A DNA stretch of 64,000 nucleotides from Hymenobacter roseosalivarius DSM 11622 (GTDB taxonomy: Bacteria > Bacteroidota > Bacteroidia > Cytophagales > Hymenobacteraceae). The stretch spans positions 62,001 through 126,000 of the forward strand of contig NZ_FWWW01000075.1 of the NCBI RefSeq assembly GCF_900176135.1, read 5' to 3'. Each line of letters starts with the position of its first letter. The stretch's first letter is position 1. The translations under genes were made by a program, and so were the position numbers. The notes beneath the pieces are model-generated. The model searched no databases, was not told the origin of the DNA, and was given only the letters and a program-made list of their open reading frames with translations. Shown in pieces: positions 36,696 through 46,330 of the stretch.

Positions 36696-39600
36696 ATGAA
36701 AAGACTTTTCTTATTATGCAGTTTTCTGTTTATGGTCGCCCTGTTGCAGCAGGTAGCGGCTCAAGACAGAGGCATCTCTGGGGTTGTGGCTGATGCTGCC
36801 AATGGGCAGGGTCTTCCTGGAGTGACAGTACTCGTGAAGGGTACTACTATTGGGGCCTCAACTGGTGCTGATGGCGCGTATACATTAAGTATTCCAGCGT
36901 CGGCTACCACACTTACGTTCAGCTTTATTGGTTATAATAGTGTTGAGCGTGCTATCAGTGGTGCCTCCACTATCAATGTTACTCTCACCACTGATACCAA
37001 GCAGCTAAATGAGGTAGTGATTACGGCACTCAACGTAGAAAGAACGCGTAACTCCTTGCCTTTTACTGCCACAGTAGTAGAGGGCGAGAATATCACGGTT
37101 GCTCGTAACCCCAACGCTGTTAACGGACTATCGGGTAAGGTGGCTGGTTTGAACATTCAGCAAAATAATGGCTTAGGTGGATCCTCTAACGTTGTAATTC
37201 GGGGCACTAAATCGCTCTTCGGCAACAACCAAGCACTGTTTGTGGTCGATGGCGTGCCAATCAGCAATGCCAACACCAACACTGCTGGTCAGCAAACTGG
37301 CCGGGGTGGCTATGATTATGGTAACGCCGCCGCCGATATCAACCCAGATGATATTGCTTCTACTACGGTACTAAAAGGCGCTGCCGCCACAGCACTTTAT
37401 GGCGAACGAGCAGCTAATGGAGTAATCTTGATAACGACCAAAAAAGGTCGCAAAGGACTGGGCGTAACTGTAAATGCCGGAGCTACTGTTGGCCGTATCG
37501 ATAAGAGCACCTTTATTAAACACCAGACGCGCTATGGAGCTGGTTATGGCCGCTACTATGAAGATGAGTCTGGTTATTTCCTTTCCCGCGATGTGCTGGG
37601 TAATGGCGAAGACGCTTTAGTAACTCCTCTATCGGAAGATGCCTCTTATGGTGCTCCTTTTGACCCAAATTTGCTGGTTTATCAATGGGATTCCTATGAT
37701 CCAACCTCGCCCAACTACAGAAAGGCTACGCCATGGGTTGCCGCTGCGAATGGGGCCGATACCTTTTTTGAAACGGCTACTACGCTGAATAATAGCGTTA
37801 TGATCGATGGTGCTAATGATAATGGCTATTTCAAATTGGGATACAACCGGGTAGATGATACGGGGGTATTGCCGAATAGTAAAATAACCAAGAACATCAT
37901 TAATCTCGCTGCCTCTCTTAATCTGACTCCTCGCTTAACGACCAGCGCAGCTATTAACTACACAAATCTGCAAGGTAGAGGCCGCTATGGCACCGGCTAT
38001 GGTGATGGCAACATCATGACGAACTTCCGGCAGTGGTGGCAGACAAACGTTGACATTAAGGAGCAAAAAGCCGCCTATGAGCGCAATGCTGCCCGCAATT
38101 TCAACCCAACCTGGAACTACGCTGATCCAGACAATCTGACTCCTATCTACTGGAATAACCCTTACTGGGTACGCGAGCAAAACTACGAGACAGACTCACG
38201 CGACAGGTATTTTGGTAACGTGGCTGCCACATACAAGTTTGCCGATTGGTTTAATGTACTTGGCCGTGTAACCTTAGATACTTATAGCGAACAGCAGGAA
38301 GAGCGTCTAGCCGTTGGAAGTGTGGGCGTATCGGAGTATTCACGCTTTAACAGAACTTCTAAAGAGGCTAACTTCGACTTGATTGGTAATTTTTCAGCAA
38401 ACATTACCGATGCTATTTCCTTTAAAGGCTTGTTAGGTACCAACTTGCGTCGTCAGGCTTTTAGCTCAATTCTTGCTTCCACTACTGGTGGCCTCGTTGT
38501 GCCGAGATTGTATTCTTTGTCTAATACCGTCGATCCTCTGCAGCCACCAGTTGAGAGTGAGATACAGGTAGGAGTAGATGGTGTTTTTGCCAGCACTACG
38601 TTTGGACTGCGGGACATGCTGTTCCTGGACCTGACCGTCCGTCGGGATAAGTCCACAACGCTACCCGTCAACAATAATGTGTTTTACTATCCTTCAGCTG
38701 CCCTTGGTTTCGCCTTTTCTGAGCTAACGAAGGAATCTGCTCCTTGGCTGTCGTACGGTAAAGCCCTCATTAACTATGCGGAGGTAGGACAAGGTGCTTC
38801 CCCTTTGAGCGTTTTTGATACCTATGTTAAGCCTACGGGCTTTGGATCGATTCCGCTTTTCTCGTTGCCCGATACGAAAAACAACCCGGAGCTAATGCCC
38901 GAGCGGACTAAAAGCGCCGAAGCAGGAGTGGAACTGGCATTCTTAGAAAGCCGTGTTGGTTTGAACGCTACAGTATATCAACAGAATACTGTAGATCAAA
39001 TCATTCCACTCAATATCTCTACTGCTACTGGCTTCAGCCGCCTGTTTGTTAACTCCGGAAACGTTCGCAACCGCGGCGTAGAATTGGCTGGTTATGTAAC
39101 GCCTTTCAGAAGCGATAAACTGACCTGGACGGTGAATGCTAACTGGTACAAAAACCGTAATGAGGTTCTTTCTTTGTTTGAAGGAGTTGATAACATTGTA
39201 TTAGCCAGCTACCAGGGTGGGGTTACTTCCAATGCTACCGTAGGCCAAGCATTTGGTTCGCTACGGGGCTCTACGTACCGGCTTAATGATAATGGAGAGA
39301 GAATTCTGGACGTAAGGAAAAATGCTGCTGGCTTGCCTACGACCGCTTACTACGCTCAGTCATCTACATCTAATGAAGTTATCGGAGACCCCAATCCTGA
39401 CTGGAAGGCTGGTCTTTCCAACACGATTAACTATAAAGGCATCTCTCTCTACTTCCTGCTGGATATTCGTAAGGGTGGTGATGTTTTCTCACTCGACCGC
39501 TACTATGGCCTTGCTACCGGTATGACCGAGGAAACGGCAGGTGATAACGATCTGGGAAATCCATCGCGGAGCCCAATTGCACGTAACGCAGATGGATCCT

Positions 39601-40013
39601 ACGCTGCAAACAGTGGTGGTGTAATTCTGCCTGGCGTTTATGCCCCCGGAACTACCATCAATGGTCAGGATGTTTCCGGCCAACCGAACACGGTGCGGTC
39701 GAGCAATACGAACTATGGCTTGTTTGGCTACTTACGCAATCCAAACTCAGCTTTTGTGTATGATGCCAGCTTTGTGAAGCTCCGGGAAGTGTCATTGTCT
39801 TATACTCTGCCAACAGCGTTTGTGACGCGGGTAGGCGGTGTAAAAGGAATTGATGTTTCCTTGATAGGTCGCAACCTGTGGTTGATTCACAAGAACCTAC
39901 CTGACGCTGATCCCGAAGATGCCTTGAGTTCCGGCAACTTAGGTCAGGGATATTCATCGGGTGCTTTCCCCACTACGCGCAGTGTGGGTGCTAATATCCG
40001 CTTCCGGTTTTAA
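36696..40013 (+). CDS. SusC/RagA family TonB-dependent transporter (pair 3)
   Basis: At 1105 residues this is the longest of the four SusC proteins. The signal peptide reads MKRLFLLCSFLFMVALLQQV, followed by AAQDRGISGVVADAANGQGL and the carboxypeptidase-like domain. The plug holds NNQALFVVDGVPISNANTN and DDIASTTVLKGAAATALYGE. The barrel region has YLPSAALGFAFSEL-like strands and ends GANIRFRF. Its first 100 residues are much closer to the other three SusC proteins than the barrels are, as expected if ligand-specific parts diverge faster. It is the first gene of the plus-strand pair; codon use is AT-leaning. Confidence 0.95.
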   Translation: MKRLFLLCSFLFMVALLQQVAAQDRGISGVVADAANGQGLPGVTVLVKGTTIGASTGADGAYTLSIPASATTLTFSFIGYNSVERAISGASTINVTLTTDTKQLNEVVITALNVERTRNSLPFTATVVEGENITVARNPNAVNGLSGKVAGLNIQQNNGLGGSSNVVIRGTKSLFGNNQALFVVDGVPISNANTNTAGQQTGRGGYDYGNAAADINPDDIASTTVLKGAAATALYGERAANGVILITTKKGRKGLGVTVNAGATVGRIDKSTFIKHQTRYGAGYGRYYEDESGYFLSRDVLGNGEDALVTPLSEDASYGAPFDPNLLVYQWDSYDPTSPNYRKATPWVAAANGADTFFETATTLNNSVMIDGANDNGYFKLGYNRVDDTGVLPNSKITKNIINLAASLNLTPRLTTSAAINYTNLQGRGRYGTGYGDGNIMTNFRQWWQTNVDIKEQKAAYERNAARNFNPTWNYADPDNLTPIYWNNPYWVREQNYETDSRDRYFGNVAATYKFADWFNVLGRVTLDTYSEQQEERLAVGSVGVSEYSRFNRTSKEANFDLIGNFSANITDAISFKGLLGTNLRRQAFSSILASTTGGLVVPRLYSLSNTVDPLQPPVESEIQVGVDGVFASTTFGLRDMLFLDLTVRRDKSTTLPVNNNVFYYPSAALGFAFSELTKESAPWLSYGKALINYAEVGQGASPLSVFDTYVKPTGFGSIPLFSLPDTKNNPELMPERTKSAEAGVELAFLESRVGLNATVYQQNTVDQIIPLNISTATGFSRLFVNSGNVRNRGVELAGYVTPFRSDKLTWTVNANWYKNRNEVLSLFEGVDNIVLASYQGGVTSNATVGQAFGSLRGSTYRLNDNGERILDVRKNAAGLPTTAYYAQSSTSNEVIGDPNPDWKAGLSNTINYKGISLYFLLDIRKGGDVFSLDRYYGLATGMTEETAGDNDLGNPSRSPIARNADGSYAANSGGVILPGVYAPGTTINGQDVSGQPNTVRSSNTNYGLFGYLRNPNSAFVYDASFVKLREVSLSYTLPTAFVTRVGGVKGIDVSLIGRNLWLIHKNLPDADPEDALSSGNLGQGYSSGAFPTTRSVGANIRFRF

Positions 40014-40025
40014 GAAAAACAACGA

Positions 40026-41471
40026 ATGAAAAAGATACTTCTTTTCGGCTTTACAGCTCTATTTCTAGCCACGTCATGCGTGGATAGTCTGGACGACTAC
40101 AACGTTGATCCTAAACGCGCCACCACTGTGCCTGGCGTTACCTTGATCACCAATGCACAACGCAGCTTAGCTCGTACCATTACCAGCTCCAACGTGAACC
40201 TGAACCCTTTCAGGCTTTACGTGCAGTACTGGGCACAAACCACGTACTTCGATGAAAGCATCTACAACATCGATACTCGCGCCATTAACAATACTTTCTG
40301 GACTGCCTTATACCGTGATGTATTGGGAGATCTAAGAGAGGCCAAAAAAATTATCACGGCCGATCCAGTTCCCACCGAGGCAGTGAAAGCTAATCAGCTG
40401 GCTATTCTGGAGGTGATGGAAGTGTATGCATGGTCAACGCTGGTTAACACGTTTGGCAACGTACCCTATACGCAGGCCCTGGACTTCAAAAATACCCAGC
40501 CTGCTTACGATGACGCTGCTACCATTTATACCGACCTCATCGCACGGCTTGATGCGGCCATTGGGCAAATGAAAGGAGACGCAGGTAGCGGCTCGTTTGC
40601 AGATGCAGATTTGTATTACCATGGCGATATTGCGGGATGGTTGAAGTTTGCCAACTCCCTCAAGCTACGCATGGCGCTTACAATCGCCGACGTGGATGCT
40701 ACCAAAGCAAAACTGTTGGCTGAGCAGGCTGCATCTAAAGTGTTAACCAGTAATGCGGATAACGCACAATTGAATTTCCTTTCCAGCTTTCCTAATGCTA
40801 ATCCTGTTTGGGAAGACCTAGTGCAGAGTGGTCGTTTCGACTACGTCGGCGCTAGCACCTTCATCAACCAGTTGAATACCCGGAATGATCCAAGAAGGGA
40901 CGACTACTTCAAGACGGTAGCGGGTGGTACTAATGCTGGCACCTTCCGTGGTGGGGTATATGGCACGAACAACAGCTATGCTTCTTTCTCTGCGCCAGGC
41001 GAAAAGCTGGAAGATCCGACCCAGCCAGGCGTGTTGCTCTCGTATTCCGAGGTTGAGTTCCTGTTAGCTGAGGCTGTTGAGCGGGGCTTTGCTGTTGGCG
41101 GAACCGCTGCTACTCACTATAACAGAGCTGTAACGGCCTCTATTCAGCAATGGGGCGGTACCACAGCTGAGGCGACTACTTACCTAGCCCAGCCAACCGT
41201 TGCCTACGCTACTGCTGGTAGCACGTACAAAGAGAAAATAGGTATCCAGAAATGGATTGCCTTATACGCGCAGCCTGTAGAGTCATGGAAGGAGTTTCGT
41301 CGTCTCGACTATCCAAGGCTGACTGCTCCGGCTGGTGCATTGAGCGCATTACCCCTGCGCTTCACTTATCCGGTGATAGAGCAAAACCTTAATGGAGCGA
41401 ATTATACCTCCGCATCTTCTGCAATTGGGGGAGATGTTGTAACGACTAAAATATTTTGGGATAAATTTTAG
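40026..41471 (+). CDS. SusD-like lipoprotein, SusD-like_2 type (pair 3)
   Basis: This 481-residue protein has a short signal with lipobox LATSC (Cys at 18), then VDSLDDYNVDPKRATTVPGV. QYWAQTTYFDESIYN, NTFGNVPYTQALDFKNTQP and QPVESWKEFRRLDYPRL mark it as SusD-like_2, like the pair-2 SusD. It begins 12 bases after its SusC. It ends just before an exceptionally long palindromic terminator, and behind that lies a decayed prfB fragment. Confidence 0.92.
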   Translation: MKKILLFGFTALFLATSCVDSLDDYNVDPKRATTVPGVTLITNAQRSLARTITSSNVNLNPFRLYVQYWAQTTYFDESIYNIDTRAINNTFWTALYRDVLGDLREAKKIITADPVPTEAVKANQLAILEVMEVYAWSTLVNTFGNVPYTQALDFKNTQPAYDDAATIYTDLIARLDAAIGQMKGDAGSGSFADADLYYHGDIAGWLKFANSLKLRMALTIADVDATKAKLLAEQAASKVLTSNADNAQLNFLSSFPNANPVWEDLVQSGRFDYVGASTFINQLNTRNDPRRDDYFKTVAGGTNAGTFRGGVYGTNNSYASFSAPGEKLEDPTQPGVLLSYSEVEFLLAEAVERGFAVGGTAATHYNRAVTASIQQWGGTTAEATTYLAQPTVAYATAGSTYKEKIGIQKWIALYAQPVESWKEFRRLDYPRLTAPAGALSALPLRFTYPVIEQNLNGANYTSASSAIGGDVVTTKIFWDKF

Positions 41472-41482
41472 TATTCCGTAAT

Positions 41483-41533
41483 ACCCACACAAAAAAGCCC
41501 CCCACAATTTGTGGGGGGCTTTTTTGTGTGGGT
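41483..41533. terminator. 51-bp perfect-palindrome terminator, GCCCCCC-family
   Basis: Arms 41483-41507 and 41509-41533 are perfect 25-bp complements around a single base. The core AAAAAAGCCCCCCACAA with its complement carries the terminator-family stem, and it is extended outward by ACCCACAC/GTGTGGGT. It lies 11 bases after the pair-3 SusD. Confidence 0.95.
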
Positions 41534-41539
41534 TGTCTC

Positions 41540-41700
41540 AGTCAGGCCCTAATGTCCTCGGCCAAGGCCCATTCAGCATATTTTGCAAGTCTGTGCACTA
41601 TATATCGGTGCGCAAGTCTTTAATAAGCTTATAAGGGAGCAGCACGGACTTGCCAATCCAGAGATTAAAATCATCAGGTTTCTTGCTCCTCGATCGTGGT
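41540..41700 (-). pseudogene. Decayed copy of the prfB 3' end
   Basis: On the minus strand this stretch aligns with the last ~45 codons of the intact prfB (46382-46540). Shared blocks include TTTTGCA, CGGTGCGCA, GTCTTT, AAGCTT/GAGCTT, TAGGG-like and AGCACG, with roughly 70 percent agreement by eye. Differences are dominated by G-to-A and C-to-T changes, as in unselected decay. Both copies lie directly behind a GCCCCCC-family terminator that closes a SusD gene. There is no start, and the open frame is lost. Confidence 0.75.
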
Positions 41701-41869
41701 ATAGTTGAGGTCTGGGTTTTTGAATATGGATAAGGACAGAAGATATAGGCATGCATCCAGTTGATAATATAAATAATCTAGTAAAATTTTGCTTAGCTTG
41801 GCAGAAGAAATTCTAGTTTTAACTCTTTCCTTCTTATTGTCTCAACACACTCCCACAACTTTAAACCAC
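41701..41869. other. Leader region of SusCD pair 4
   Basis: This is AT-rich sequence between the prfB fragment and the SusC ATG at 41870. TAAAATTTTG near 41783 is close to, but not, a TAnnTTTG box. Nothing else is seen. Confidence 0.35.
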
Positions 41870-44869
41870 ATGAAAAAAACTTTATTCATCATCTTCTTGA
41901 TGGTCACCGCGCTGTTGCAGCAGGTGGTAGCCCAGGATAGAAGTATTTCCGGACGCGTGACCGACGCGGCAAGCGGTCAGGGCTTGCCGGGCGTGACGGT
42001 GCTGGTGAAGGGCACAACAGTAGGGGCCTCTACCAATAGTGATGGCACTTTTAATCTGAGTGTACCCTCAACGGCAGCTACGCTTACCTTTTCATCTATA
42101 GGCTATCTCTCCGTTGAGCGGCCTATAGGCAACTCAAATGTTATCGATGTGCAGCTGGCAACTGACACTCGTCAGTTAGAGGAAGTAGTCGTAACCGGTT
42201 TGGCCACCTCTATCAAACGTTCTAACCTGGCCAATGCCGTGACTACTATCTCAGCTAAGGAACTGGTAGGTAGCACACGGCCGGTGACAGTAGATGCTGC
42301 TCTGAACGGCAAAGTAGTGGGTGCCAATATCTCTCAAACCTCCGGGGCGCCTGGTGGTGGTGTGGCTATTCAGCTACGCGGTATTTCCACGCTAAATGGT
42401 AGCACTCAACCGCTCTATATTATTGATGGCGTCTATGCCGTTAATGCTGAAGTTGGTAATGGAGCCGGCGCGGCGGCTTTTTCGGCGGCGGCTTCCACAG
42501 TTGCTGGCCGTAGCTCACAGGATAACCCGGTCAACCGCATATCAGACCTGAATCCTAATGATATTGAAAGCATTGAGGTCCTGAAGGGCTCCAGCGCGGC
42601 GGCCATTTATGGTACTCGGGCTAACAATGGCGTAATCATCATTAAGACTAAGCGTGGAGTAGCTGGTCAGACCCGTGTTAGCTTTAATCAAGACTTAGGC
42701 TTTGCTAAGGCCTGGCGTTTATTGGGAAAGGAAGACTGGACGGATAGTAAGATTGACCTCGTATACAGTGGGGCCCGTGCTGCACTTGAAAAAGAGCGCT
42801 TACGTACCGCCCAAGCCAATGGACAGATTTTCGATTATGAGAAGGAAGTATTCGGGAATACCGGATTCTTGCGCAATTCCTCGGTCAGTATCTCTGGTGG
42901 ATCGGAGCGAACGAAATTCTACGTAGCAGGCACTACCAGCAATGAAGAAGGTATTGTGAACCGCACCGGATTCAAGCGTAACTCAGTTCGGGCCAACATA
43001 GATCAAAAGATTGGTGAACGCATCGATATAGGAGTTACTTCAAGCTTTATCAATACGCAGAACCGGCGGGGCTTTACAGGCAATGACAACCGGGGAGTGA
43101 GCTTGGGCTACACCTTGGCATACTTGCCAAGCTATGCTCAGTTGCAGCCTAATGAAGCAGGTGTATTCCCTGAAAATCCATATGGCGGTGATAACCCATT
43201 GGCTATTGTAGAGCGTTCGATAAATGAAGAAAACACTAATCGCACGGTGCAGGCAGCTACTGGGGTGCTCCGTATTTTAGAAAAAGAAGGCTCTTCACTA
43301 CGGCTGGCTGTGCAAGGCGGTATTGACTTTTCGAGCAGCGATGCATTGCTGGCATTACCAGCCGATCTACAATCACAACGGAACCTCGCTAATCCTGGCG
43401 CAGTGCGGGTAGTAAAAAACCAGTTCTTCAATTACAATGCGCAGGCATTCTTAGTGTATGACTGGCGTATAGGCGAAACCATCAACCTGACCTCCCAAAT
43501 TGGTTCGGTACGTTTGGGCCTTGAGCGTGATTTGAGCTTTAGCCAGGGGCAGAACTTAGCGCCTGGTAACCCATTATCACCTAATCGTAGCTCATTGGTA
43601 ACTCAGGAAGTTGAGTTCGGCTCTGAGCAGGATATTGGCCAGGTTGCCCAGCAAGAGATAAACTTTCGGGATCAGATTATCGCTACGGCAGGCGTACGAT
43701 TTGATAAATCGAGCCGCAACGGCGACCCGAATAAGTACTATGCTTTCCCGAAGGCTTCCTTAGCAGTGAACATAGCTAAGTTTGGCTTCTTTGATTTGCC
43801 AGCGGTAAACTTAGTAAAGCTTCGTGCGGCCTACGGTGAAACGGGTGCTCCACCCATCTTTGGCTCTACTTTCTCGCCATTGGTAAACATAAGCACGGGG
43901 GGGCGGATTGGCTTTTTGCCTTCAACGCTAGTGGGTAATCCTAACATTGGGCCGGAGCGGGCTACCGAATTTGAAACCGGAGTAGACTTAGCGTTTCTTG
44001 ACAACCGCATCACTCTGGAAGCAACGGTGTATAATAAGGTAGCAAAAGACCTTATCAATATATTCCAGCTGGCGCCAAGCACGGGTGTTACTTCTATTCG
44101 AGCATTCCCGGTGGGCGACCTGCAGAACCGTGGCATAGAGTTATCGTTAGGCGCGACGCCTGTACGCACGGATAACTTCAGCTGGACCTCAACCACCCAA
44201 TATTGGTCTAACCGCACGAAGGTGACGCGCCAAGTGGTACCTAATTTTAATACTGGCTTAGGTTTTGGCGCCTCATTCGGCCGCAACGTATTCTCCTTGG
44301 GGCAGTCGCCCTCACGCTGGTATGGTTCCCCTACTAGTGCTACTGATAACCCCAACAACCCTAGCTTCCTGACGCGTTACGAAGAGGCGCAGCCAAAATT
44401 CCAAATGTCGTTTTTGAACAGCTTTACTCTATTTAAAAACGTGGAGTTATCCTTTCTGGTAAACTGGCGCAAAGACTCCTACACAAGCAACCTGAGCCGT
44501 CTTCTACAGGATGAGGGCGGCACGACAGAGGATTGGAGCCAGGACGATGATGGTGATGGCGAGGTAAATGGCCAGCAGCGTCAGAGTGGAACGGCCCGTG
44601 AGTTTATTCAAAACAGTGGCTTTGTACGCGTACGGGAGGCGAGCATCTATTATTCGGTGCCAGCCAGCGTGCGCACCAGCCTGTTCAAAGACTATGTGCG
44701 AAATATTCGCATAGGGGTGTCGGGGAACAATTTGCTGACTTACACTGATTATGTTGGCTATGACCCAGAGGTTTCCAACTTTGGTTCTACCTCCAATGGT
44801 GCTCAGGTAGATGTGAGCAGCTTCCCGAATACACGGCGGGTGTTTTTTCACTTGAGCCTCGATTTTTAA
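41870..44869 (+). CDS. SusC/RagA family TonB-dependent transporter (pair 4)
   Basis: This 999-residue protein is read from ATG 41870 (MKKTLFIIFLMVTALLQQVV, signal peptide). The carboxypeptidase-like domain SGRVTDAASGQGLPGVTVLV is almost identical to that of pair 3. The plug has QPLYIIDGVYAVNAEVG and NDIESIEVLKGSSAAAIYGT. The barrel is shorter than its paralogues and ends FFHLSLDF. An earlier in-frame start at 41789 would place 27 residues before the signal peptide and is rejected. This gene and the next are flanked by direct repeats made of a terminator plus prfB 3'-end sequence. Confidence 0.95.
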   Translation: MKKTLFIIFLMVTALLQQVVAQDRSISGRVTDAASGQGLPGVTVLVKGTTVGASTNSDGTFNLSVPSTAATLTFSSIGYLSVERPIGNSNVIDVQLATDTRQLEEVVVTGLATSIKRSNLANAVTTISAKELVGSTRPVTVDAALNGKVVGANISQTSGAPGGGVAIQLRGISTLNGSTQPLYIIDGVYAVNAEVGNGAGAAAFSAAASTVAGRSSQDNPVNRISDLNPNDIESIEVLKGSSAAAIYGTRANNGVIIIKTKRGVAGQTRVSFNQDLGFAKAWRLLGKEDWTDSKIDLVYSGARAALEKERLRTAQANGQIFDYEKEVFGNTGFLRNSSVSISGGSERTKFYVAGTTSNEEGIVNRTGFKRNSVRANIDQKIGERIDIGVTSSFINTQNRRGFTGNDNRGVSLGYTLAYLPSYAQLQPNEAGVFPENPYGGDNPLAIVERSINEENTNRTVQAATGVLRILEKEGSSLRLAVQGGIDFSSSDALLALPADLQSQRNLANPGAVRVVKNQFFNYNAQAFLVYDWRIGETINLTSQIGSVRLGLERDLSFSQGQNLAPGNPLSPNRSSLVTQEVEFGSEQDIGQVAQQEINFRDQIIATAGVRFDKSSRNGDPNKYYAFPKASLAVNIAKFGFFDLPAVNLVKLRAAYGETGAPPIFGSTFSPLVNISTGGRIGFLPSTLVGNPNIGPERATEFETGVDLAFLDNRITLEATVYNKVAKDLINIFQLAPSTGVTSIRAFPVGDLQNRGIELSLGATPVRTDNFSWTSTTQYWSNRTKVTRQVVPNFNTGLGFGASFGRNVFSLGQSPSRWYGSPTSATDNPNNPSFLTRYEEAQPKFQMSFLNSFTLFKNVELSFLVNWRKDSYTSNLSRLLQDEGGTTEDWSQDDDGDGEVNGQQRQSGTAREFIQNSGFVRVREASIYYSVPASVRTSLFKDYVRNIRIGVSGNNLLTYTDYVGYDPEVSNFGSTSNGAQVDVSSFPNTRRVFFHLSLDF

Positions 44870-44892
44870 TCTTCACTTGCTTCACTCTACCA

Positions 44893-46314
44893 ATGAATAA
44901 AATATTAAAATTTCAAGCTCGTCCTCTATTGATGGCGGGCACTTTGGCTACTTTGCTTAGCGCGAGCAGCTGCAGCTTTTTCGAGATTGATAAGGTAACG
45001 GACCCTAACAATGCCAGCATTGAGAGTGTGGCTACTAACGCCAGCCAGGCTCAACTGAACGCGCTTGCCGTAGGCGTGGAAGCGTCGCTTCGACTGGGGC
45101 ACGCGAACAACAGCTCCTATAACCAGATCGTAGGTACGCTGGGCCGCGAGGTGACCGTGCTGGCCCAAACGGAAAGTCGTTGGTATCTGGAATTGCAAGG
45201 CCGCCGGGGAGCTACTGGAAACGTTAGTGTGGATGTGCTTGATGATGCTGCTTTCTACAATGGTCAGTACACTGACTTCGCGCGCGTAGGCCGCGCGGCC
45301 CGGGTCTTCCGGGCATCGGCCGAGGCGAGTGCAGTAGTTAATGCCGAGCAAAAGAGTGGCATTGCCGGCTTCACGCGCACGTATGAGGCGCTAAGCAAAC
45401 TGCATCTGCTCAACCTGCAAGGTGAGAATGGTATCCGGGTAGACCTGGACGATATTCGGCGCCCTGGCAAATTTGTGACGCCAGCTGAAGCGTTAGTAAA
45501 TATTCGCCAGCAGCTCGATCAAGCCGACCAGGATCTGGCTGCTGCGGGTGCAGCTTTTGCTTTCCCGCTTTCAAGCGGCTACGCTGGCTTTAATACACCT
45601 ACCACCTTCCGGCGCTTCAATCGGGCACTGGCTGCGCGGGTGTCATTGTACCAAGCTGACTTTGCCGGTGCTCTGACGGCTCTGAATGCATCGTTTTATG
45701 ATCGGGCTGGTAGCCTTACTTTGGGCCCAAAAATTACCTTTAGCCCAACCACCGCCAGCGACGTAGGCAACCCATACTTTCAGGTACCGAATGGTGAGCC
45801 ATCTAACCTGGTAACGGTGCCTAGCAATTTTGTGACGGAGGCTGAAGCGGGCGATACGCGCTTAGCAAAAGTAGCGCTGCGCACCACACCTCGCACGCTG
45901 GGTAACATAACAGGGACCTACGAGGCGCGTGTGTTTCCATCCCAAAATGCTCCTCTTGACATCATCCGCAACGAAGAGCTTATTCTGATTGCGGCGGAAG
46001 CGCGGGTTGGTACGGGTGACTTGACGGGTGCTTTGGCCGATATCAATGCTATTCGGACTCGGGCTGGCGGTCTGCCTGCCCTCACGGCTGGCTCGCTCGC
46101 AGGTTCAGCTCAGTATATCAACGAGATTCTGAAGCAGCGTCGGTATTCCTTGTTCTATGAAGGCCACCGTTGGATCGATCTGCGTCGTCTGAATCGGTTG
46201 AACCCGAACCCAGCTCCTGGACAGACGCTTGCTTTCACCGCTGCCCCTTTCCGGCTGTTTACTCGCCTGGAGCGGCCAGCGGCTGAGAAGCAGTGGGACA
46301 TTGCTAATCCGTAA
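44893..46314 (+). CDS. SusD/RagB family outer-membrane lipoprotein (pair 4)
   Basis: This 473-residue protein has lipobox LLSASSC (Cys near 27) followed by SFFEIDKVTDPNNASIES. RRFNRALAARVSLYQADFAG and EELILIAAEARVGTGDLTGA are SusD TPR-like helices, and the C-terminus RRYSLFYEGHRWIDLRRLNR is the classical RagB/SusD ending also seen in pair 1. It begins 23 bases after its SusC. It converges with prfB across a shared terminator. Confidence 0.92.
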   Translation: MNKILKFQARPLLMAGTLATLLSASSCSFFEIDKVTDPNNASIESVATNASQAQLNALAVGVEASLRLGHANNSSYNQIVGTLGREVTVLAQTESRWYLELQGRRGATGNVSVDVLDDAAFYNGQYTDFARVGRAARVFRASAEASAVVNAEQKSGIAGFTRTYEALSKLHLLNLQGENGIRVDLDDIRRPGKFVTPAEALVNIRQQLDQADQDLAAAGAAFAFPLSSGYAGFNTPTTFRRFNRALAARVSLYQADFAGALTALNASFYDRAGSLTLGPKITFSPTTASDVGNPYFQVPNGEPSNLVTVPSNFVTEAEAGDTRLAKVALRTTPRTLGNITGTYEARVFPSQNAPLDIIRNEELILIAAEARVGTGDLTGALADINAIRTRAGGLPALTAGSLAGSAQYINEILKQRRYSLFYEGHRWIDLRRLNRLNPNPAPGQTLAFTAAPFRLFTRLERPAAEKQWDIANP

Positions 46315-46330
46315 TCCTCGGATCAGGACC

